Positions 29,009 to 38,182 of a stretch of DNA of 64,000 nucleotides are shown here, piece by piece; position 1 is the stretch's first letter; each line of letters begins with the position of its first letter. This DNA is from Janthinobacterium sp. 17J80-10 (GTDB lineage: Bacteria > Pseudomonadota > Gammaproteobacteria > Burkholderiales > Burkholderiaceae_D), in contig NZ_CP035311.1 in assembly GCF_004114795.1 (NCBI RefSeq), forward strand, positions 2,914,001-2,978,000. The letters run 5' to 3'. Made by a program: the position numbers and the translations under genes. A model generated the notes under the pieces. That model did not search any database and had not been told where the DNA came from. It was given only the letters and a program-made list of their open reading frames with translations.

Positions 29009-30652
29009 TTATTTTTTCAGTGCTTTCGCCTGGTCGCGCAAAAGGTATTTCTGTACCTTGCCGGTGGATGTTTTCGGCAGCGCGCCAAACACCACGGCCT
29101 TGGGTGCCTTGAAATGCGCGAGGTGCTCGCGGCAAAAGGCGACCAGCTCTGCCTCGCTGGCTTCCACCCCGGGCCGCAAGGTGATGAAGGCGCATGGCGT
29201 TTCACCCCACTTCTCGTCCGGGCGCGCCACGACAGCGGCCTCCAGCACGGCCGGGTGCCGGTACAGCACATCCTCGACTTCAATGGTGGAAATGTTCTCG
29301 CCGCCGGAAATCACGATATCCTTGGAACGATCCTTGATCTGCAGGTAGCCATTGGGATGCAGCACGCCCAGGTCGCCGGTATGGAACCAGCCGCCGGCAA
29401 ACGCCTCGGCGGTGGCATCGGCATTCTTCAGATAGCCCTTCATCACGGCATTGCCGCGCATGAACACTTCGCCGATGGTCTGGCCATCCGCCGGACATGG
29501 CTGCAGGGTTTCGGGGTCGGCCACCATCAGGTCTTCCTGGATGTGGTAGCACACGCCTTGCTGCGCCTTGATCTGTGCCCGTTCAGCGGCTGGCCGCGCA
29601 TCCCATTCGCGGTTCCAGGCGCAGCTGACGGTCGGACCATACACTTCCGTCAGGCCGTACACCTGGGTCACGTTCATGCCCAGCGACTCCAGCCCTTGGA
29701 TCACGGTAGCGGGCGGCGCGGCGCCGCCGGTGGTGCATTCGACGACACGGCCGGCAACGCGGAATTTCACTTCTTCCGGCGCATTGATCAGGGCATTGAG
29801 CACGATCGGCGCGCCGGAGAAATGGGTAACGCCGTGTTCGCGGATCGCCGAAAAAATCGCTTTGGCGTCGACGCGGCGCAGACAGACATGCGTGCCGGCG
29901 ACAGCCGCAATCGTCCACGGAAAACACCAGCCGTTACAGTGAAACATCGGCAATGTCCAGAGGTAGACCGGGTGCGCCGCCATGTTCCAGGCCAGCACGT
30001 TGCCAAGCGCATTCAGGTACGCACCGCGATGGTGGTACACCACCCCCTTGGGGTTTCCGGTGGTGCCCGAGGTATAACTCAGGCTGATGGCCTGCCATTC
30101 GTCGGCAGGCAATTCCCACGCGAACGCCGGGTCGCCTGTCGCCAGCAGCGCTTCATAATCCATTATTCCCAGCAACTCGCCGCCCTGGTATTCGGGATCG
30201 TCGATATCGATGACTACCGGCTTGTGCTCGAGCAGCGCCAGCGCCTTGGCAATGACGCCGGAAAACTCGCGGTCGGTGATCAGCACACGGGCTTCGCCAT
30301 GGCGCAGCATGAAAGCCAGGGTCTCGGCATCCAGGCGGACATTGAGCGTGTTAAGCACCGCCCCGGTCATCGGCACGCCGAAGTGCGCTTCCATCATCGC
30401 GGTGACATTCGGCGCCATGATTGCCACGGTGTCGCCCAGGCCCACGCCGAGCTGCTGCAGTGCCGAAGCCAGCCGGCAGCAGCGTGTCCACGTATCGCTC
30501 CAGGTAAAGCGGCGCGCGCCATCGATGACCGAGGGATATTGCGGATAGACCCTGGCGGCACGGCGCAGGAAGGAGAGCGGCGACAACGCTACGTGATTGG
30601 CCGGATTGCGTTCCAGGCCGAGCTGGTAGGGATTGATCTCTTCGCGCTGCAT
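29009..30652 (-). CDS. AMP-forming acyl-CoA synthetase
   Basis: 547 aa, ANL superfamily. Activates a carboxylic acid to its CoA thioester by way of the acyl adenylate. Motifs are the P-loop SYTSGTTGNPKGVVYHH, YGLTEVYGP (A5), GWFHTGDLGVLHPNGYLQIKDRSKD (A7-A8), GGENIS, and the catalytic lysine in KTSTGKVQKYLL near the C-terminus. It belongs to the medium-chain/DmdB-like subgroup; the substrate cannot be read. Likely in an operon with the downstream solute-binding protein. Confidence 0.93.
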   Translation of the reverse strand: MQREEINPYQLGLERNPANHVALSPLSFLRRAARVYPQYPSVIDGARRFTWSDTWTRCCRLASALQQLGVGLGDTVAIMAPNVTAMMEAHFGVPMTGAVLNTLNVRLDAETLAFMLRHGEARVLITDREFSGVIAKALALLEHKPVVIDIDDPEYQGGELLGIMDYEALLATGDPAFAWELPADEWQAISLSYTSGTTGNPKGVVYHHRGAYLNALGNVLAWNMAAHPVYLWTLPMFHCNGWCFPWTIAAVAGTHVCLRRVDAKAIFSAIREHGVTHFSGAPIVLNALINAPEEVKFRVAGRVVECTTGGAAPPATVIQGLESLGMNVTQVYGLTEVYGPTVSCAWNREWDARPAAERAQIKAQQGVCYHIQEDLMVADPETLQPCPADGQTIGEVFMRGNAVMKGYLKNADATAEAFAGGWFHTGDLGVLHPNGYLQIKDRSKDIVISGGENISTIEVEDVLYRHPAVLEAAVVARPDEKWGETPCAFITLRPGVEASEAELVAFCREHLAHFKAPKAVVFGALPKTSTGKVQKYLLRDQAKALKK

Positions 30653-30819
30653 CGTTGTCTCCTTGATTTGGTCTTGGCACCTGGAATAGTGCGGATGATC
30701 GGGAGGATACGGCAGGGCAAAAGAGGAAAATATCGGAAGGTTCTAAAGATCCTGTAGGAAGGATGCAGCGCGTCTTGAAAGAATTTTCCTACACGCCAAG
30801 GCAGGCGGCTTCATTGCGA

Positions 30820-30863
30820 TGTCACGAAATCTTCATCGCGCTGTCACAAATCTTTCCTATCAT
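30820..30863 (+). promoter_or_regulatory. Probable Pho box and -10 before the 64-aa unknown gene
   Basis: TGTCAC occurs at 30820-30825 and again at 30842-30847, exactly 22 bases (two 11-bp PhoB units) apart, with a degenerate TTCATC unit between. AAAT follows each perfect unit as in known Pho boxes. A TATCAT -10 candidate lies at 30858-30863, the spacing expected when PhoB replaces the -35. Confidence 0.55.
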
Positions 30864-30927
30864 GGAAAGATCAATTGGCGCCTGGGCTTGGCCAGGCAGA
30901 TTCACTTATTTCAGCTTTGGGCAAGAA

Positions 30928-31122
30928 ATGGATTCCGACATCATCATCGTCCGCGAAGAAATGCACTATCGCGTACTGTATGGACACTTGCGCCTGGCGG
31001 GCGTGCTGAGCACGACGGATGAAGTTTGCGTCGACGTCAAGGGAGAAGGCACGCTCAAGATCCGCAAGACCCGGGGCGGCATGTCCGTCAAAAAGAAGCA
31101 TCACCAGCTGCCCGTCCTGTAG
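30928..31122 (+). CDS. Small unknown protein, possibly phosphate-starvation induced
   Basis: 64 aa, start MDSDIIIVREEMHYRVLYGHLR, basic C-terminus with KKKHH. No family is recognised and there is no signal peptide or membrane segment. The frame stays open upstream to 30763, but that part crosses the putative Pho box and -10, so I start at ATG 30928 (weak GGGCAAG upstream). The stop codon is 2 bases from the end of the convergent response-regulator gene. Coding status rests on an open frame, the promoter-like context and a reasonable composition. Confidence 0.55.
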   Translation: MDSDIIIVREEMHYRVLYGHLRLAGVLSTTDEVCVDVKGEGTLKIRKTRGGMSVKKKHHQLPVL

Positions 31123-31124
31123 GC

Positions 31125-31757
31125 TTAATTGCTGAGGCCGTGCTGGATCGCATAATGGATCAGCTCGGCATTGTTTTCCATGTGCATTTTCTCCAGCACC
31201 CGCGTGCGGTAGGTGCTGACGGTCTTGACCGAGAGGGACATCGCCTCGGCGATTTCGGTCAATGACTTGCCCTGGATGATCTGCTCGAAAATCTGGTGCT
31301 CGCGCTCGGACAGGGCATGGTGCTTCGGCACGTCGCGTTCGCCGTCCAGTTCGAACAGCAACTTTTCCAGCAGCGCCGGCGTGGCATAGCGCCCGCCCCT
31401 GACAACCTTGCGGATAGCCGCGATCAACTCCTCGGATTCGCTATCCTTCGTCAGGTAGCCGGCAGCCCCCGCCTTCAGCGCACGCACGGCATACTGCTCT
31501 TCCGGGTACATCGACAGAATCAGGATGGGCAGTCTGGGTTTTTCCAGTTTCATTTGCCGCACGATATCGAGGCCGCTTTTATTGGGCATGTTAATGTCCA
31601 GAAGCACGACATCCCAGTCTTGCTGGCGCAATTTGGCGATCGCGTCGAAACCGTCGCTGGCCTCGCCGGCGACTTCGATATCCTGGCTTTCCTCGATCAG
31701 CCGCTTGACCCCGGCGCGAAAAATCTTGTGGTCATCGGCAATCAGCACCTTGATCAT
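31125..31757 (-). CDS. NarL/LuxR-family response regulator
   Basis: 210 aa. Receiver with LIADDHKIFRAGVKRLIEES, phosphoacceptor Asp in VVLLDINMPNKSGLDIV, Lys in GYLTKDSESEEL; LuxR helix-turn-helix with SLTEIAEAMSLSVKTVSTYR. The start overlaps the kinase stop by 4 bases (ATGA). The target genes are unknown; the pair sits in the block inserted between rplI and dnaB. Confidence 0.93.
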   Translation of the reverse strand: MIKVLIADDHKIFRAGVKRLIEESQDIEVAGEASDGFDAIAKLRQQDWDVVLLDINMPNKSGLDIVRQMKLEKPRLPILILSMYPEEQYAVRALKAGAAGYLTKDSESEELIAAIRKVVRGGRYATPALLEKLLFELDGERDVPKHHALSEREHQIFEQIIQGKSLTEIAEAMSLSVKTVSTYRTRVLEKMHMENNAELIHYAIQHGLSN

Positions 31758-33208
31758 TCCTTCTCCTCATTCTTGTCCAGCGGGAAGCGCAGCATTACCC
31801 GGGTACCGTGTCCGGGCTCGCCGGTAATTTCCAGCGTGGCGCCGAACTGCCGGGCGCGTTCGGCCATGCCGGTCAAACCGAAGGACTTGCGGTTGTCAGC
31901 CGCCGTCCTGTCCAGGCCCTTGCCGTTGTCCTGCACCGAGAGCAGCAGCGCGCCGTCGGCCAGGACTGCATCGATGTCGACCCGTGTGGCTTGCGCGTGC
32001 CGCGCAATATTGGTCAGCGCTTCCTGGAAGATGCGGAAGATGGCAATGGCCGCCGCCTCGCCGATTTCAAGCGCCCCCGCGTGCATGGCCAGCGTGCATT
32101 CGATGCCCATGCGCTCGCGAAAGCGCCCGGTTTCCCATTCGATCGCGTCGAGCAGACCCAGGTTGTCAAGCACGCCGGGACGCAACTCGGCTGAAATCTT
32201 GCGTACTGTATCGATGGCGTCGCGCACCAGTTCCATCATGGTATCGGCGCGCGCCGCCAGCCTGGTTTCTGTCGTGTGCTTTTTCAGCCAGCCGATATCC
32301 ATCTTCAGGGCGGTGAGCGTGCCGCCCAGGACATCGTGCAGCTCGCGCGCGAGCTGGCTGCGCTGTTCTTCGCGCACTGTCAGCAGATGCTGCGACAACT
32401 CGCGCAAGCGCTCCTGCGAGCGCGCGATCTCCTGTTCGCGCAGGCGGGCGTCGGTGACATCGATGCCGACGCCGATCACCGCGGGCCGGCCGCGATACTG
32501 GAAGCGCGTGCCCTGCACCTCGATCTCGACCGTGCGGCCCTCCTTGTGCAAGCCCTTGAAGTGGTAAAAAAGGGTCGAGATTTCGCCGGAAATGCGCTTG
32601 TCGAGATTGCCCAGCACGGTGGCGCGGTCCTCCGGCGAGATGAAATCGGCCACCGGACCCGGTGCCATTTCCTGTTGCGTGCGGCCGAACATCGCGGCCC
32701 AGCGCGGGTTCACGTACTGGAACATGCCATCCTGGATGATGTACAGGCCAACCAGCGATTGTTCCACCAGGCCGCGAAACGGGATTTCCGGCGCCGTGCT
32801 GTCGTCAAGGTCGTCGTACACGCCCACCATGCCGATGATATTGTTGGCGATATCGCGCAGCGGCGACGTGGACAGGCTCACCCGCACCGCGCGTCCGGCC
32901 TTGGTCATGCGGTCCAGTTCGATGTCGCGCAGCGAATCGCCTGCCACCGAGCGCTGGTACAACTCGCGGCTGGTCTGTTCGCTGGCGGCCGGCACATGCG
33001 GCAGCGGCTTGCCGATGACTTCCTCTTCGCGCCAGCCGAAAATGCGTTCGGCGGCATGGTTCCACAGCTTGACGCGGCGCTGCAGGTCCAAGGCGACAAA
33101 GGCCACGGGCGCGTCGCGCACCAGCGACCTGAGCATGTCGTTTTCCTCGCGCAGGCGCTGCAGTTCAGATTCCGGTTCGACGGCAGGCGGCGTGGTCAAA
33201 GGCGACAT
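31754..33208 (-). CDS. PAS-domain sensor histidine kinase (NarX/HisKA_3 type)
   Basis: 484 aa, soluble, without membrane segments. Two PAS domains (about 20-135 and 145-265) sense an unknown signal; the HisKA_3 box LARELHDVLGGTLTALKMDI carries the phosphorylated His, and the ATPase domain has FQEALTNIARHAQA, DNGKGLD and GLTGMAERARQFG. Coupled to the response regulator downstream by overlapping stop and start codons. Confidence 0.92.
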   Translation of the reverse strand: MSPLTTPPAVEPESELQRLREENDMLRSLVRDAPVAFVALDLQRRVKLWNHAAERIFGWREEEVIGKPLPHVPAASEQTSRELYQRSVAGDSLRDIELDRMTKAGRAVRVSLSTSPLRDIANNIIGMVGVYDDLDDSTAPEIPFRGLVEQSLVGLYIIQDGMFQYVNPRWAAMFGRTQQEMAPGPVADFISPEDRATVLGNLDKRISGEISTLFYHFKGLHKEGRTVEIEVQGTRFQYRGRPAVIGVGIDVTDARLREQEIARSQERLRELSQHLLTVREEQRSQLARELHDVLGGTLTALKMDIGWLKKHTTETRLAARADTMMELVRDAIDTVRKISAELRPGVLDNLGLLDAIEWETGRFRERMGIECTLAMHAGALEIGEAAAIAIFRIFQEALTNIARHAQATRVDIDAVLADGALLLSVQDNGKGLDRTAADNRKSFGLTGMAERARQFGATLEITGEPGHGTRVMLRFPLDKNEEKE

Positions 33209-33293
33209 GGCAGGCTAAAAAATTAACGATGGCAATCAAGATAACCAAAAGCTGGCGCGCCGTCCATGCCGGCGTGAATGGCATCGATGGACG

Positions 33294-33320
33294 AAAAAAA
33301 GCCGGGCGAACCCGGCTTTT
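33294..33320 (-). terminator. Rho-independent terminator of the rpsF-priB-rpsR-rplI operon
   Basis: AAAAGCCGGG and CCCGGCTTTT pair across a CGAA tetraloop. On the minus strand a T-run follows, 27 bases past the rplI stop. It shows the ribosomal operon ends here and does not run on into dnaB. Confidence 0.9.
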
Positions 33321-33346
33321 TGATTCAGGCAAGCTGAACAGGCCGA

Positions 33347-33799
33347 TCAGGCGTGCTCGCCAACCACGTTGACCGTGATATCGACAACGACGTCGGTATG
33401 CAGTGCAACTGCGACGGCGTGTTCGCCAGCGATCTTCAGCGGGCCTTGCGGCAAGCGGATTTGCGCTTTCTCGACCGGGAAACCTTGCTTGGTCAGGGCT
33501 TCGGCGATGTCGTGGTTGGTGACGGAACCGAACAGACGGCCATCGACACCGGACTTTTGCGAAATCTGGACGGTCTGGCCGGCCAGCTTCTCGCCTTGTG
33601 CCTGGGATACCGCCAGTTTCTCGGCAGCGGCTTTTTCCAGCTCGGCGCGCTTGGCTTCGAATTCGGCGATCGCGGCCTGGGTAGCACGGCGGGCCTTGCG
33701 TTGCGGGATCAGGAAGTTACGGGCGTAACCATCCTTGACCTTGACGACTTCACCGAGGTTGCCGAGATTGACGACTTTTTCCAACAGAATGACTTGCAT
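33347..33799 (-). CDS. rplI: 50S ribosomal protein L9
   Basis: 150 aa, full length. The N-terminal signature [31 protein letters not shown] binds 23S rRNA; a long helix links to the C-terminal domain. Last gene of the rpsF-priB-rpsR-rplI operon, 27 bases after rpsR. Confidence 0.98.
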   Translation of the reverse strand: MQVILLEKVVNLGNLGEVVKVKDGYARNFLIPQRKARRATQAAIAEFEAKRAELEKAAAEKLAVSQAQGEKLAGQTVQISQKSGVDGRLFGSVTNHDIAEALTKQGFPVEKAQIRLPQGPLKIAGEHAVAVALHTDVVVDITVNVVGEHA

Positions 33800-33826
33800 G
33801 TTTTTCTCCTAATTCTCGGTCGTCAA

Positions 33827-34111
33827 TTACGCGTTGTGCAGATCGGTGTACGGCAGCAAGGCGAGGTAGCGTGCGCGCTTGATGGCGGTATCCACCTGGC
33901 GCTGATAGTGCGCGCGGGTGCCGGTCAGGCGTGCCGGCATGATCTTGCCGTTTTCCTGGACGAAGTCCTTCAGGGTGTCGACGTCCTTGTAATCCACTTG
34001 CTCAACGCCGGCGGCGGTGAAGCGGCAGAATTTCTTGCGCTTGAACAGCGGGTTCTGCTGTTTGCGTTTTTCCTTGAGCTTGCTCTTGTCGAATTTTTTA
34101 CCGAATGCCAT
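33827..34111 (-). CDS. rpsR: 30S ribosomal protein S18
   Basis: 94 aa. S18 core [30 protein letters not shown] and [14 protein letters not shown]. The start overlaps the priB end by 14 bases in another frame, so ribosomes finishing priB can restart on rpsR. Confidence 0.98.
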   Translation of the reverse strand: MAFGKKFDKSKLKEKRKQQNPLFKRKKFCRFTAAGVEQVDYKDVDTLKDFVQENGKIMPARLTGTRAHYQRQVDTAIKRARYLALLPYTDLHNA

Positions 34112-34412
34112 TTTTGGCTCCTAAATCTGTATTGATATCAAGTATGTGAAACACGAGGCTTTTGCTATTACGGTTCTTGCGTGCCAGGAAACCGCCGAAC
34201 TGGTATGTTTCACCTAGTTCAGCCTGCTTGAATTTTCCCGAAATCTCGCCCGCGGCAAGCGCGGCAATTTCGAATTCAACCAGCCTTTCCACACCTGCTT
34301 CCATTTGCCTCGATGTGTGCAGCAATTTGCCATTCACGATCGGGATGCCTGCCGGTGTGTAGCGCATGACGTCGCGCTCGGCAATGCTGGCTTGCAGTTC
34401 GAACCGGTTCAC
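34098..34412 (-). CDS. priB: Primosomal replication protein N (PriB)
   Basis: 104-aa single-stranded-DNA-binding OB-fold protein, restart primosome component. Uses a GTG start ([24 protein letters not shown]) with AAGGGG close before it. Motifs [24 protein letters not shown] and [22 protein letters not shown] fit PriB and not SSB. It lies between rpsF and rpsR as usual in this class. Confidence 0.95.
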   Translation of the reverse strand: MNRFELQASIAERDVMRYTPAGIPIVNGKLLHTSRQMEAGVERLVEFEIAALAAGEISGKFKQAELGETYQFGGFLARKNRNSKSLVFHILDINTDLGAKNGIR

Positions 34413-34429
34413 GCCCCTTGCTTCGTCAA

Positions 34430-34798
34430 TTACGCGGCAGGCGCTTCGCTGCGATGGCTCTTGGCGGCGTCTTCCTTCTGCACGGCCTTCATCATCGGCG
34501 ACGGCGTGGTTTCAGCCTTCTTCAGACGCACGGTCAGGTGGCGCAGGACAGCGTCGTTGAACTTGAAGCCGGTTTCGATTTCAGCCAGGGTCTCGGCGTC
34601 GCACTCGATGTTCAGGCAAACGTAATGTGCCTTGGCCAGCTTGTCGATCTGGTAAGCCATTTGGCGGCGGCCCCAGTCTTCCACGCGGTGGATCTTGCCG
34701 CCGCGGGCGGTAACGATACCTTTGTAGCGCTCGATCATGGCGGGCACTTGCTCGCTTTGATCCGGATGCACGATAAATACGATTTCATAATGACGCAT
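34430..34798 (-). CDS. rpsF: 30S ribosomal protein S6
   Basis: 122 aa. [25 protein letters not shown] and [16 protein letters not shown] are typical; the C-terminal tail is charged. First gene of the operon; AAGGAG precedes the start. Confidence 0.98.
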   Translation of the reverse strand: MRHYEIVFIVHPDQSEQVPAMIERYKGIVTARGGKIHRVEDWGRRQMAYQIDKLAKAHYVCLNIECDAETLAEIETGFKFNDAVLRHLTVRLKKAETTPSPMMKAVQKEDAAKSHRSEAPAA

Positions 34799-34971
34799 GT
34801 AATCTCCTTATGGACAGATTGACGAATTGCCCACCTCGGCGTCAAGACGAGTGTGGGAAGAGGAAAACCCAAGATTTTGCCTTGTATTGAAAGAAAACTC
34901 AAGCCTTTCAAGCCCTTACCCAAGTTTCTAAACAGAATTACATGCAAATAAGGCTTGCATTCGCCCGTCCA

Positions 34972-35004
34972 CTGTATAAAAATACAGACTGTTTATCCAA
35001 ACAG
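34972..35004 (+). promoter_or_regulatory. Two tandem LexA SOS boxes
   Basis: CTGTATAAAAATACAG (34972-34987) and CTGTTTATCCAAACAG (34989-35004) both fit the CTGT-N8-ACAG consensus perfectly and are one base apart. They lie 32-64 bases upstream of lexA, as expected for autoregulation. They are also about 175 bases upstream of the divergent rpsF operon. Confidence 0.95.
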
Positions 35005-35035
35005 CGCACCTCCCCCCAACATCCGGATTGCCGCC

Positions 35036-35707
35036 ATGCTGAAATTAACCGCACGCCAGGAACAAATCCTCAACCTGATCCGCGAAGCCATTGAAAATAC
35101 CGGTTTTCCGCCGACCCGCGCCGAAATTGCCGCCGAACTGGGTTTTCGCTCGGCCAATGCCGCCGAGGAGCACTTGCAGGCGCTGGCGCGCAAGGGCGCC
35201 ATCGAGCTCTCGCCCGGCACTTCGCGCGGCATCCGCCTGCGCGATCAGGGCACGGGCAGCGCTGCCCGGCCGGCACGCAGCCGTCCCGCGCAAATGGCGC
35301 TGCCCCACCCGGCACTGATGCAATTGAGCCTGCCCCTGGTCGGCCGCGTCGCCGCAGGCTCGCCGATCCTGGCGCAGGAACACATCGAGAGCACCTACAA
35401 CGTCGATCCGGCTCTGTTTGCCGCCAAGCCGGATTACCTCCTGAAGGTGCGCGGCATGTCGATGCGCGATGCCGGCATCCTCGACGGCGATTTGCTGGCC
35501 GTGAAAAAAATCGATGCCGCCCGCAATGGCCAAATCATCGTGGCCCGGCTGGGCAACGATGTCACTGTCAAGCGCTACCAGAAAACCGGGGCGGTGATTG
35601 AACTGCTGCCGGAAAATCCGGATTTCAAGCCGATCCGCGTCAATCCCGACCAGGAAGACTTTGCCCTGGAAGGCCTGGCGGTCGGATTGCTGCGTAACTG
35701 GAATTAA
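35036..35707 (+). CDS. lexA: SOS repressor LexA
   Basis: 223 aa. The N-terminal winged helix ([20 protein letters not shown], then [20 protein letters not shown]) binds SOS boxes. Self-cleavage occurs between Ala107 and Gly108 (GRVAAGSPI), with catalytic Ser142 (GMSMRDAG) and Lys179 (TVKRY). I start at MLKLTARQ; the longer frame from 34955 runs through the operators. A terminator follows. Confidence 0.97.
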   Translation: MLKLTARQEQILNLIREAIENTGFPPTRAEIAAELGFRSANAAEEHLQALARKGAIELSPGTSRGIRLRDQGTGSAARPARSRPAQMALPHPALMQLSLPLVGRVAAGSPILAQEHIESTYNVDPALFAAKPDYLLKVRGMSMRDAGILDGDLLAVKKIDAARNGQIIVARLGNDVTVKRYQKTGAVIELLPENPDFKPIRVNPDQEDFALEGLAVGLLRNWN

Positions 35708-35769
35708 TATTTGGAATTAAAACACCTGCAAATAGGAACTATTGATTAGATTCAACAGTCCAACCAGCA

Positions 35770-35790
35770 ACGATTCATGATCGTTTTTTA
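35770..35790 (+). terminator. Rho-independent terminator of lexA
   Basis: AACGAT and ATCGTT pair across a TCATG loop, followed by further T residues, 62 bases past the lexA stop. Confidence 0.75.
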
Positions 35791-35891
35791 GTGCCGTTCC
35801 AGCGATGCAGGCATTTTGCGCTTCCCCTCTCACTTGGCGCGGGATGCCTGCGGATTTCCCAGGGAATCCACGCCGGAGCGGCATATTTTTA

Positions 35892-36650
35892 TCAGGATTT
35901 CTTCATTGCCAATATCTGGCGCGCCATGCCGCGCAGGATGTTGACTTCCTCGGTTTCCAGCGCTGTCCGTGAAAATAATCGCTTGATGCGCGGCATCAGC
36001 TTCTTGGGGCTGTCCGGGTTGAGAAAATCAATTGCCACCAGTGCCTGCTCGAGGTGGGCATACATGCCCTCGATCTGCTCGACGCTGGCCGCTTCCCCCT
36101 TGAAGCCGATGCCGCTTGCCGCCAGCTTGCCGTCGGTGGCCGCCATGCGGCCTTCATAGGCGAGCACCTGTACCGCCTGCGCGAGATTGAGCGAGGAATA
36201 ATCGGGATTGGCGGGAATGTTGATCAGGACATTACATTTCTCCACCGCTTCGTTCGGCAAACCAAAACGTTCGTTACCAAACAGGAATGCTGCCTGCAAG
36301 CCGGCATCACCGGCGAGTTGTTCGGCCAGCGCGCGCGGCGTCACCAGCGGTGGCGAATATTCGCGCAAGCGGGCGCTCACCGCAGCGGCGAAATTGCACC
36401 CCGTCAGCGCCTCGTCGATCGAGCCGACGACCCGCGCGCCCTCCAGCACATCCAGGGCGCCGCTGGCAAATGCCACGGCCTCTTCATGCCGGGCAAAGTC
36501 GGCGCAGCGCGGATTGACCAGCACCAGGTCGGCAAACCCCATGGTTTTCATGGCCCGCGCGGCAGCACCGATATTGCCGGCACGGCTGGTTTCAACCAGG
36601 ATAAAACGCAGGCGTTTGAAGAGGAGAGTGTCGGTTTGGGGCAGGTTCAT
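35892..36650 (-). CDS. trmJ: tRNA (cytidine/uridine-2'-O-)-methyltransferase TrmJ
   Basis: 252-aa SPOUT methyltransferase that methylates the ribose of tRNA position 32. [54 protein letters not shown] and [22 protein letters not shown] form the knotted SAM-binding site. The C-terminal helical extension (to 252) fits TrmJ. Convergent with lexA and divergent from suhB, 128 bases away. Confidence 0.93.
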   Translation of the reverse strand: MNLPQTDTLLFKRLRFILVETSRAGNIGAAARAMKTMGFADLVLVNPRCADFARHEEAVAFASGALDVLEGARVVGSIDEALTGCNFAAAVSARLREYSPPLVTPRALAEQLAGDAGLQAAFLFGNERFGLPNEAVEKCNVLINIPANPDYSSLNLAQAVQVLAYEGRMAATDGKLAASGIGFKGEAASVEQIEGMYAHLEQALVAIDFLNPDSPKKLMPRIKRLFSRTALETEEVNILRGMARQILAMKKS

Positions 36651-36778
36651 TTAAAATAGCGGTATTACGCGGTGAAAGACAGGCTCAGGCCAGGACGATT
36701 CCCGCTTCGCTCATTGTTCAATTTATATGGTTCCCTGATTGCGGTTTGCAAGGGAACCGCCATTTTAACGGAACCTGT

Positions 36779-37570
36779 ATGCATCCCATGCTCAATACGG
36801 CGGTGAAGGCCGCCCGCCGCGGCGCCACCGTCATCACTCGCGCCTCTTTCGACGTTGACCGTCTGAAGGTCACCGAGAAGCAGCAAAACGATTTCGTCAC
36901 TGAAGTCGACCGCGCCGCCGAGCAGGCGATCATCGAGGTACTGCAAACCGCCTATCCCGACCACGCCATCCTGGCCGAAGAGTCCGGCCCGTCGGCCAAC
37001 CTGCACGACGAAAACGAAAACGTCTGGATCATCGATCCGCTGGACGGCACCACCAATTTCATCCACGGCTTTCCGCAATATTGCATCTCGATCGCCTTGC
37101 AGCATCGCGGCCAGATCACCCAGGCCGTGGTGTATGACCCGTGCCGCAACGATTTGTTTACCGCCACCAAGGGTGCCGGCGCCTACCTGAATGAAAAGCG
37201 CATCCGCGTGGGCAAGCGCGACAAGATGGCCGATGCCCTGATCGGCACGGGCTTTCCCTATCGTGACATGCAGGGCCTGGAAAATTACATCGACATGTTC
37301 CGCGTCATGACGCAGAAATGCGCCGGCCTGCGCCGTCCGGGTGCGGCTGCACTCGACCTGGCCTATGTTGCCTGCGGCTATCTCGACGGTTTCTTTGAAA
37401 AAGGCCTGCAACCCTGGGATGTGGCGGCAGGCTCGCTGCTGATTACGGAAGCCGGCGGCATCGTCGGCGACTTCAAGGGCGAATCCGAATACATTTACAA
37501 GGGTGACGTACTGGCCGGATCGCCGAAGATTTTCGGCCAGATGGTCAACCTGCTGTCGCCCTACGCCTGA
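36779..37570 (+). CDS. suhB: Inositol-1-monophosphatase / SuhB
   Basis: 263 aa. Mg-dependent phosphatase; in enterobacteria SuhB also joins the rRNA antitermination complex. Metal-site motifs are [38 protein letters not shown] and the C-terminal [17 protein letters not shown] start at ATG 36779 ([13 protein letters not shown]); an earlier in-frame ATG has no conserved sequence. Confidence 0.95.
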   Translation: MHPMLNTAVKAARRGATVITRASFDVDRLKVTEKQQNDFVTEVDRAAEQAIIEVLQTAYPDHAILAEESGPSANLHDENENVWIIDPLDGTTNFIHGFPQYCISIALQHRGQITQAVVYDPCRNDLFTATKGAGAYLNEKRIRVGKRDKMADALIGTGFPYRDMQGLENYIDMFRVMTQKCAGLRRPGAAALDLAYVACGYLDGFFEKGLQPWDVAAGSLLITEAGGIVGDFKGESEYIYKGDVLAGSPKIFGQMVNLLSPYA

Positions 37571-37909
37571 CCTCCCCTATCGCCTCCTGCCGGCCGCATC
37601 CGCGGAACCTCCGGCAGGCTCAGGCAGCCCGTCCCTGCACCATGCGATTGAAGATGCCGCGTTATTGCGGCTTCGGCAACGACCGCTCGGCCACGCCAGT
37701 CCACTGCTCGGACAACTGACAGCAGGTTGCCAGCAGCACCGGGCCAGCTCCGGCAAGTTGGCCTGGGCTTGCAAATGGCCGCCGGCACAGACACATTCGC
37801 AGAATCAAATGCGAATGATAATGAGTCTCATTTGAATTTGGTGTTATGATAGATCCCTGAAAGCTGTGCTGATTGCACATCGAAGCATATTTGCAGGCAA
37901 GAATCGACC
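37571..37909. other. Intergenic region between suhB and feoA
   Basis: No gene is recognised in these 339 bases. A stem CCTGCCGG/CCGGCAGG (37586-37618) may end suhB transcription. The feoA promoter with its Fur box lies at the right end. The middle shows no known element. Confidence 0.5.
37814..37850 (+). promoter_or_regulatory. Fur box and -10 of feoAB
   Basis: AATGATAATGAGTCTCATT (37814-37832) is close to the 19-bp Fur consensus. TATGAT at 37845-37850 is a -10 candidate 60 bases before feoA, so bound Fur would cover the promoter. Confidence 0.75.
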
Positions 37910-38182
37910 ATGAAACGAACAAATGTTACATCGACGCTGGCACAAATGTCCCTGCGCCAACCTTGTCTCATACAAACGGTACAGGCTCCACCGCACGCGC
38001 CAGAATGGCTGCGCTGGCTGGAAGAAATTGGCTTCATTGCGGGTGAACAAGTCATGCTGCTGGCGCGCGGCATGCCGGGCGGTGATCCCCTGGTCGTGCG
38101 CGTAGGCACATCCACTTTTGCCCTGCGCCTTGCCGAAGCTGCCTGCGTAAGTGTACTAGCCGTAAATGCAGGACAAATGTAA
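37910..38182 (+). CDS. feoA: Ferrous iron transport accessory protein FeoA
   Basis: 90-aa SH3-like FeoA-domain protein: LEEIGFIAGEQVMLLARGMPGGDPLVVRVGTSTFALRLAEAACVSV. It assists FeoB. The stop codon shares one base with the feoB start (TAATG), so the two are translationally coupled. Confidence 0.93.
   Translation: MKRTNVTSTLAQMSLRQPCLIQTVQAPPHAPEWLRWLEEIGFIAGEQVMLLARGMPGGDPLVVRVGTSTFALRLAEAACVSVLAVNAGQM

Noticed and set aside
29114-30757. 547-codon plus-strand frame opposite the acyl-CoA synthetase
   Set aside because: Same length as the real gene and made of its complement; no domain is visible.
34735-34947. Minus-strand 70-codon frame upstream of rpsF
   Set aside because: It covers the rpsF promoter and start region in another frame and has no support.
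37561-37794. Small minus-strand frames in the suhB-feoA gap
   Set aside because: Composition is Arg/Ala/Pro-rich in all frames, no ribosome site or family; I treat the gap as non-coding.
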